A stretch of DNA of 64,000 bases, taken from assembly GCA_907163375.1 (NCBI GenBank), contig CAJQUW010013658.1, forward strand, positions 248,001-312,000, given 5' to 3'. The stretch is from Prostheceraeus crozeri. Taxonomy: Eukaryota; Platyhelminthes; Polycladida; Euryleptidae. Position 1 is the stretch's first letter, and each line of letters begins with the position of its first letter. Positions 56,640-64,000 of the stretch are shown here, piece after piece. The translations under genes and the position numbers were made by a program. The notes under the pieces were generated by a model. The model was given only the letters and a program-made list of their open reading frames with translations. It did not search any database and was not told where the DNA came from.

Positions 56640-57325
56640 ATACTTTAAGGAAGAACGACTCTTGTGGAAACGACCATACATGTTTCAGGTGGATTCAGGT
56701 GGTGTACAAATGAGAGAAAGAACAATAGATTTACAATATTTATATACTGATTATAACTCTATATTCATAAAGAATTTTGCCACAGTGTCAGACAAATAAA
56801 TTCTCGTCTTCGGAACTCTCGTATACGTCCTTTTTTCAAAACGCTAAAAACTAGTATACTTTAGATACTTTTAGATAAAATTCCTAAAGAGCTTTCCTCT
56901 TCTATAGTCTACAAATACTCATGTGAACATTGTAATAAATGCTACATTGGGGAAACTAAAAGGCATTTTATCACTAGAATATATGAGCACATAAAAAGCA
57001 TTCCGCCATCTGAAATTAGCATGCATTTGCACTTTCCTGACGTCACTAATTTCCAGATCATGTATCAAATCAAACCATGGCTAACCAAGCTGGCTGAAGC
57101 CTTATTCATCAAAGAATTCAACTCCGACGACCTATTGAATGTCCAGACCCGAACTGCGCCATTGGCTTTCTGGTAATCAATTCCGACGATTTGAACTCTG
57201 TGTATAAATATTGTAAATTTATTGTTCTTTCTCTCAGTTGTACACTGATTAAGGTTGGTGAATCCACCTGAAACATGCATGGTAGTTTCCACAAGGTTTC
57301 CACGTTCATCCTTAAAATATGAATG
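56640..57325 (+). mobile_element. Penelope-like element remnant (GIY-YIG end) with inverted terminal repeats
   Basis: The frame 56868-57176 reads DKIPKELSSSIVYKYSC, then CYIGETKRHFITRIYEHIK and, further on, LAEALFIKEFN, ending LAFW at TAA 57174-57176. IPK.L..S.VYK..C..C...YIGET.R....R..EH is the C-terminal GIY-YIG endonuclease of Penelope-like retroelements, with the two Tyr motifs, the Arg and a later Glu present. The flanks 56640-56790 and 57180-57320 are inverted copies (GTGGAAACGACCATACATGT and its counterpart), as known for Penelope terminal repeats. No RT domain remains. Confidence 0.8.
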
Positions 57326-57519
57326 TGGGCACTATTGCTTTTCTACGTGACATAGGCTACATCTGCACAGATTAAAAATGTATTCCTATATTTGTATTAC
57401 TAGTGTGTGCACCTCATATCATGCAACTTGTACCTAACTCTGCTTCTAGAATATGATCACTATTTGCTGAAGACAAAAGCGAAGAAAAATCTTGATCTAT
57501 AATGAGAGTAGAAATATAG

Positions 57520-58357
57520 AGTAGAAATATGTAGGTAGAGTGTCGACTCAAAAAAGTATCTGTATACAGTGAAAAGTTCTATATGAAAAGATTCAGTTTT
57601 TTACGGAGATAACGTTCCCGTGGTGCAAAATATTATTTGAGGTCTTTTGAAAAAAGTCAAAATTTGCCAATTCATATACTACCGAGATGACTCTCCTATA
57701 TAAGTAGTATGAAGCCAGTTGGATATCAAAGGGAATGAATATTTGCTAAAAAGCATCCCAACTAAACGGAAATAAAGCTAATTTGCAAGAGAATGTCATC
57801 AGCCGCATTATAATGGAAGTGTTTATAAAAAAAGTCAAGATCTGATTTTGCTTTCTTTGCTGATATTTCAAGTTTTTAATTCAATTTTCACCGGCATGAT
57901 TTCATGATTCACTAAATTCATGTTTCATTTCTAGAATCTGAATAGTGATGTGGACCCATTTGCATCTTTCAAAGTTAATTAAAATCATTGTCTTTGATTA
58001 TGTTATTTTGCTCTACCAGTGGCAGGTTGCTTATAAATGATCACGCTTAAAAAGATTCTCTTGATGTTGAGCATGAAAGCACAGGTCATCCAGCTGCCAA
58101 TTTAACAACCATTACCTCTCCAAGGCTGTCATGACACGGACGATCTGTAAAATAATACAATTTCTTTCTGTTTTATACTATTATGATCAATCAATTCCGT
58201 TGTAATTTCTCCAGAAAATGCAAAAATTTGCATTTAACATTTGGTGACAATAGCACCTGTATCTCCCTTGAGTTCATTTAATAAAAGCGAAAGTGTATAC
58301 ACATTGGGGATTTAATAAATGCGGAGTTACCACTCTACCTAAATATACTTACTCTAT
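57520..58357 (+). mobile_element. Mutator-like non-autonomous element, near-complete copy
   Basis: Begins ATAGAGTAGAAATATGTAGG and ends CCTAAATATACTTACTCTAT, the same termini as 26740-27573. Inserted at AATGAGAG of the dispersed repeat; the imperfect flanks (ATGAGAG, ATGGAGAG) suggest an aged duplication of 8-9 bp. Confidence 0.75.
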
Positions 58358-58584
58358 GGAGAGCACTATAACTGCATCAAATATGAGCTGATAGAATGCT
58401 GGACTGTAATTGCTAAACAAACTTTGGTTTGCACATGTAGGCAAATCACAGGATATGATGAGAAAGCTGAATTCAGTCACAGTCATTGCGTGTATTGCAT
58501 GTGAACGATGTTCATCGGCACTGCTGTGACTAACTGAGACACACGGAACAAAGAGAATTCGCTCTTCTGTCTTCTACTGAAATC

Positions 58585-61500
58585 TGTATTAAGGTCAGGC
58601 TAATACATGCGTGCGTGATCCCATTCAAGGGCGCTGAGGACATATTCTTCGTTGTGCACAGAAGCATGAAGTTTCACCGCAACTGAAAATGCTTACCCTG
58701 TATTCAGACTTCAAAAAGTTGGTTTAGGCTATCCGAATTCTTTGAGGAAACAATTGTTATCTGTTCGCGTCCGGATGGCCAAGTTGTAAATTGTGCTCCC
58801 ACTTTGTAGGCCTACAGCATGGTAGCATTGCCTGCCTTTGGCTTGCAGATTTACATAGTCTTGGAGGTATTTGTCCGGAACATCCTAACCAGATGTTGTT
58901 GTATGCACTCATAGCTGGTGATCGGCTGCGCATATGCTGCTTTTTCCCCGAGCAGAGACATTGGATGGAACCATGGAAATTGGAAAGACACAAAAAGACA
59001 CGGTAGATTAAGCCTGCTCCACTTCTGTTTGCAAGCTTCTAATTTTGCTAACCTAGCACATGTACATGTTTGTGGTTTGGACACGACGGCATTCTGCTCC
59101 TTTTGGAAACGTCCACACAATTCCGGATGGTGATATCAACACTAAAAACTTTTAACTTATCGGGTCTTCTTTCTCACAGCCAGGTGTCAGAATGAACTCA
59201 ACAAAATATGTAAAGCAAATGCATCAGCTGTTAACAGCGGGATGGAATCTTCATATTGCATCTTCTGCCTACATGCACACCATTTCGGTCAGTTTCTTCG
59301 TCTAACTGTTGTCCATGTCATCTTCGAAATCAACCGCTTCAGTACATCTCACCTCGGCTTACTCCTAACAAGTGACGTTCACTTGAGAACAGGTTCGGTA
59401 GAAGAAGCGTCAACAAAGTGCAGTCTCATTAACGAGACTGATAGACTACTCTCATCACACCAGACTGCACACTCGTATCAGACCATTACAGCTGATCATC
59501 ATGGAGTGCTAGCAACACTAACACATCAATAAATGTTCCAAGGGAGCGTGGATTACAGAGAGAACTTGACGGAATCCGTAACAGGGTCCAGGAGAACCTG
59601 TTTGGCAGCTGAAGAAATTAACATTAAAACAAATAATGATTGACGGTCCAAACTCTACATGTGACGTCACTATGTCAATTCATGAACAGTCACGGAAGGA
59701 CTTTTGTATATTCATTATTTACATTTATACAGCTGATTGAATATTGAAAAATCCTGAAATGCCCTGCAAAGCAGGACACCATGGCAGGAAAACCTTTAAC
59801 AGATCACACCATCCCGAGATCACTGGGAATTTGGGTTGGAAAAGGTTAGTTGGTCAGGGATAAATGTGAGATATATACAGATATATAAATATGTGTTGGA
59901 TTGGGATAAAGAGATCAAAGAGGACAAACAGTAAGCGAAATATCTTATATCTGCTGTAACACATTTTAAACATGCATGTTGAAAATGTATTTCTCTGTTT
60001 AAATCACACTACTTAATACAATAAAATTTAGTAGTATGCAGATAGAATGATATGATGAAATTTGATTAATAGACAAGAAATATAATGTCTCTTGTCGATT
60101 TTTGTAATGTCAATATACGAGCGTACTTTTAAACTATATCTTTTAATTTCAGTTTATCACCAAAGATGTAATGTGTAATGTATATTTTTAATGATTATTC
60201 AATTGCTACATGCCTATCATACATTTTTGAAAAATCACAATAACAGAAGTCATCTGATAGCCTCAATTTCAGGAACTTTAAAAAGATCTCAAAAAAAGTC
60301 GATGGATGACAGACAAAAGATATTATTGCGAGAATATGCAATTTGTAAAATTTGTAAGAATCTTCACTGAATGCACTTCAAAATAATTAAAAGTAAGCAG
60401 AATGTTGTATGACGATATATCATTTTACTGTAGATTAATATTTTTCGGTTTTTATTGGTAAGGGGAGCGTCGGATATAGAAAAGTTCTCACCTCTCTGAA
60501 CGCCATCGAGGTCATCACAAAAATTCCATTTCCACAAGTTATATAAGAATGACATGATGAATTGATCACCTTTTCTGCTGCGCCTCAAGGGAAGTCAGTC
60601 GAGACTGCTTTGAGGATTAGAAAATTGGAGGGAATTTTCATTGACTTTGATGCGGCTTCTAAGCTCCTTTTTCTACTATCTTCTAAATCGACACCACTAG
60701 GCATAAAGTTTTTGTTTAAACAAACCCTTCTCTGTTTGCAATTAAATGACAAAAGTTATAATGATGCTAACATGGCATCATTATGGAAACGCAAAGAAAT
60801 TGGACAAAGCCTATTTAAAGCACGGGAACGTTTCACAAGGATCAACATCATATACCTATTTAACCCTCGCCCCTCCTAACGAAGTTTTTGATTATCTTTT
60901 AAACCAAGAAAGCTATGGCTTCCAAATTTCTACATATTTGCACCTTTTGACAGAAGGATAATAAAAATTGGCACAATACTTTTCGTGTGAGAGCTATTTT
61001 AAAATTTGAATCTTTGGAATATTTTGGCTGATTTCGGTATATTCACTTCTTATGTATATTGCGGCATCAATTCTCGATGAAATAAGTTGAGATTACATAA
61101 AGGATTCTTCCTATTAATATAGAGATATTCACAAATGCAAAACTTTGAATGTGAAATTATCTGCTTGTTATGTATGCATCTTTGAAATTTGAAATTCAAA
61201 TTTCAAATACGATTTTTTATTATTTTTGTACTTTTTAGTTCTGCATCTGATCAGCTATTATTGAAATTGTTCAAAATCTTGTTTCTTTTAGCTCCAGTGT
61301 CTCGATAAAAGTCGCCGAATTGGGTTGTTTCTTCACCTGCAGAAAGCAAATACTACATATGTGCGATTTTAGTGATATTTTAGGTTAACTTAAGTTTGAA
61401 TTATTTGGCCTTTGACTTCATCTAATGACGATGATGTCATCTCAGAGCGATTGATAATCATCGTTTTATTAACCAGCTTAACCACATCTTTCGATTAGTG

Positions 61501-62440
61501 CATGGTTTATTAGTTTTGATCTAATGGAAATTTGCGGTTTTTGACAAGCCCAGGGATGACCTTAGAAATAAAACTGATGCTGTTGTTCTGAATCCCCTTT
61601 CAATGACTGTTCGATTAACGAGTGGTTTGGCAAAACTGGTGCGATAGTTTGGGAGATCACTAGTACGCATATTATAGAGTAGCAACATAATGTTGAATGC
61701 TATATCTCTATTGTGATGGCATGTACATTGAGCTATGTTTAGCTACTACATGTGTGCTCTGCACATTTTTGGTATTTTTGTGCATAAGAGATTGTCTTAT
61801 GATGGAAATATACAGAAGAAGGAATAGTGTTTTAAATCTCTTTCAAGTCACTGACAATGCTGGTTTGGAGATCAGCATTTTTGATGAACTGTGATGGACG
61901 TAACCATAAACTTTGGAATCTATATTATGCCCCCTCGCAACGCGCTTCTATTTTGTGCTCATCATGTCACAAATTTCTTGAGACAGAAGGGCTAATAATA
62001 AATGCCATGATCAAATACAATGATCAAAACTTAATGTTATAATATAACATGGGTCCACAGTTCAGATAAAAAATGAAACTCATTTAATTGAAAGTATTAA
62101 TATCATAAAATAATGCATTTAGGAATAATTAATTAGCATAATATCAACAAAAGATATGAATTCTAACCAAAAGAGTTTGATTCTAAAGATTATAACTATT
62201 TTTAGCTCAATTCTACTTAAAAAAATTTATTGACCTTTGAATGCATTCTGCTGGTTAATGCTTTAGACAATTGTAGACCAGAGCTTATCAAGTGTATTAA
62301 CGATGATTCAATTAGGCTGTTAACTATAATTTCCAGCATCGCATAGATAGTATGTAAAACATTTTATTTGCAAAAATTACTCCATAATTTGCGAAAAGCT
62401 ACCTTTTTAAAAATTGAAATTCATTTAAGATTGATATTCA
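58585..62440. other. intergenic stretch, no supported gene
   Basis: Several short frames (58757-59133, 59242-59532, 60562-60879) have no recognised domain, no plausible splice partner and no repeat match in the window. AT content rises after 59.9 kb. Confidence 0.4.
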
Positions 62441-62614
62441 TGAAAGGATAAGAGACATCAGGAACATGATCTCCGTGCAAATAGAGTGCTCTCTGAAAAA
62501 TGCTAGTATACGCTTGCAGTGAATCCTTTGGTATAAAATGTTTCACTACAGGCGTACACTAGCATTTTTCAGATAGCACTCTACCCAACTGTGCAGATGT
62601 CTCTTATCCTTCAA
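62441..62614. repeat. foldback (palindromic) MITE, about 170 bp
   Basis: GGATAAGAGACATC near the left end is repeated inverted at the right end. Inside, AGAGTGCT and CTGAAAAATGCTAGT pair with ACTAGCATTTTTCAG and AGCACTCT. Only a central loop of about 20-25 bases and some bulges do not pair. Confidence 0.8.
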
Positions 62615-62644
62615 TATATTTGTTCGTTATATCCATAGAGGATA

Positions 62645-63240
62645 GATTCATCTGCGTGCGTCTTCGGTTTCCTAGAATGGAAGAATTGTATCTAGCCTTA
62701 ATATCGAAATGGCACATCACAGAATTAGACAACTTGCTCCTTCTCGAATGGATAATTCGAGTATCGCTTGCCATTGGAAAAAGCTAACAATAAGCTGTCA
62801 GCAGAGGACACCACAGCCAGTGAGAGATGCGTGCGTGCTGTGATATCACTTCGCACACACCAAAGCACACATCGATGGCTGGCTAACATTCGATTCAGTG
62901 TATGCACTATACAGTGAGCAATGCCGAGGAGAGGATGGTGAAATCATCAAGTGAACTAATTTTCGTACGCCTGCTACTTTCTTTAATAATGATCGGAAGG
63001 GTCAACATTATGGAGAAAACTTGTGCGCAATGATCTGAATTCTTCGAATCTGAAGGAATTTTGGCAATCGAAGCACTTCGCTGGAACTCACATTAATCCG
63101 CATGCGACGCACGACTTTTTTCCTATCTCTGTAAGGTATTAGGAATTCCTTTTTGCTCACTTAATAGGTTCCTCGATGCGCCGCCGATTTCGAATAAATC
63201 ACACTTGTAGCAAACCGAAGCAGATAAACAAAATATTTAA
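62645..63240 (+). repeat. second copy of the 600-bp repeat core
   Basis: Matches 22844-23450 over its length at about 90-93%, with shared words such as AACATTATGGAGAAAACTTG. The inverted 77-bp arms that flank the first copy are not seen here. Confidence 0.8.
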
Positions 63241-63565
63241 TTATATGGCTCTATCAGCACAAATATTTTCGATTTCATTCCGCATGATTTACAAAAACAG
63301 ATTATTAAGTGCATCAATTGGCTACTTCTTTTTTGAGCTCCGTATAGCTCAGATTTATCGTATGATTTAGTGCAATTCTGATAATGGCTACTTCAAATGG
63401 TCGAAATGATAATTTGGTATTTTTTATTTCTATCAAAATTTTGCAGTCGCAAAGCATTGGTTTTTGATCGTAAGAAAGTAAATTAGAAAAGTCTATCTAA
63501 TAAGTTCTCTAAAGGCCACAGGCTTCGGTTTTCAGAATCTTCAATTTGAATCTCCTCAGTAAAGT

Positions 63566-64000
63566 GTGCCCAACATTCAGCTGAAAGAATTTGTTAGCAT
63601 TCCGGAAGTAGCCATCGATATGAACATGACATGGAATAGACACACAGACGCCATTTGTAGGAAAGTCTTTTCAAAGGTTCATTTTCTTCGACAGCTTAAG
63701 CCATTCATGAGTAAGAGTCAATTGTGTAACATCTATTACAGTTGTATACGATCTATAACAGAATACTTGGCTCCTTTGTTTGCAGATTTGTCTCAGCCTG
63801 ATGTTCAATTGTTGGAAAGAATCCCGAGCAGATGTCATGAAGTAATTTGTGGTTCCAGTGAATGTTAAATGTGTAAATTTTGTTTCGCTGAAATACAGAC
63901 GCATTGTAGCTGGATTCCGTATGTTTCTATTATTGACAAACGACACGTCTCATCCTCTATATTTCCTTGCCCTGCGCATTTTGCAGAACTCTCGAAATTC
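63566..64000 (+). mobile_element. LINE C-terminal fragment running off the right edge
   Basis: VAIDMNMTWNRHTDAICRK, FLRQLKPFMSKSQLCNIYYS, CIRSITEYLAPLFADL and LLERIPSRCHEVI match the 'LGV.ID..L.W..H', 'FLR.LKR', 'C.IRP.LEY..PVFH' and 'LE.VQ.RALR.I' blocks of CR1-type LINE ORF2. After a frameshift, LLTNDTSHPLYFLALRI (the 'HPL' tail) continues to the edge. 5' truncated. Confidence 0.8.

Larger units (their letters stand above)
56271..58580 (+). repeat. dispersed repeat, copy interrupted by two insertions
   Basis: Pieces 56271-56635, 57385-57510 and 58357-58580 match the uninterrupted copy at 32469-33215 in order. The Penelope-like remnant occupies the first gap and a Mutator-like element the second. 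Confidence 0.75.

Noticed and set aside
58757-59133. Overlapping frames of 71-89 codons on both strands
   Set aside because: No domain, no family match, no splice context; mutual shadows.
60562-60879. 105-codon plus-strand frame
   Set aside because: Length is modest for random DNA and no motif is recognisable.

Overview
The window looks like a large, repeat-rich, AT-rich genome of a marine invertebrate. The evidence is one animal-type gene with seven short exons and introns of 2.5-12.7 kb, plus decayed LINEs, a Penelope-like element, tRNA-derived SINEs, several DNA-transposon/MITE families and a Polinton/adintovirus-like fossil. Short words such as TAGGCCTA and TACATGTA recur. From memory these are common in echinoderm, hemichordate and some lophotrochozoan DNA, so the phylum is a weak guess. 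I saw no bacterial-style genes, rRNA, intact tRNA or CRISPR.

Region 1 (1 to about 10.13 kb) is a very AT-rich virus-like fossil of the Polinton/adintovirus kind. It holds a protein-primed family B DNA polymerase region on the plus strand, a packaging-ATPase region and several structural-type or small genes on the minus strand, and an iterated-repeat zone at its right edge. It is broken in roughly half a dozen places. Its left end probably lies outside the window. Three near-identical GC-rich double-hairpin repeats sit inside it.

Region 2 (about 10.1-54.1 kb) holds the only host gene I can support: a complete SLC17-family (sialin/vesicular-transporter-like) major facilitator, seven coding exons, 533 codons, start 13269 and stop 54085-54087. 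All exon junctions have GT/AG boundaries and compatible phases. Its introns have absorbed nearly everything else here: an L2/CR1-type LINE tail, a RAG1/Transib-like transposase fossil (17.1-19.3 kb), an hAT-like MITE family with 8-bp target duplications, an 834-bp Mutator-like non-autonomous family with a 10-bp duplication, long-inverted-repeat elements, SINEs, and RT fragments of other LINEs. The intron 5/exon 6 boundary has been duplicated about 0.55 kb upstream, leaving a decoy splice acceptor.

Region 3 (54.1-64 kb) is intergenic and repeat-derived. It has a dispersed repeat interrupted by a Penelope-like remnant and by a copy of the Mutator-like family, a near-perfect 170-bp foldback, a second copy of the 600-bp repeat seen at 22.8 kb, and a LINE tail running off the right edge.

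The genes do not form a pathway. The picture is one transporter locus whose introns and flanks are a stratified record of transposition, next to an integrated virus-like element.
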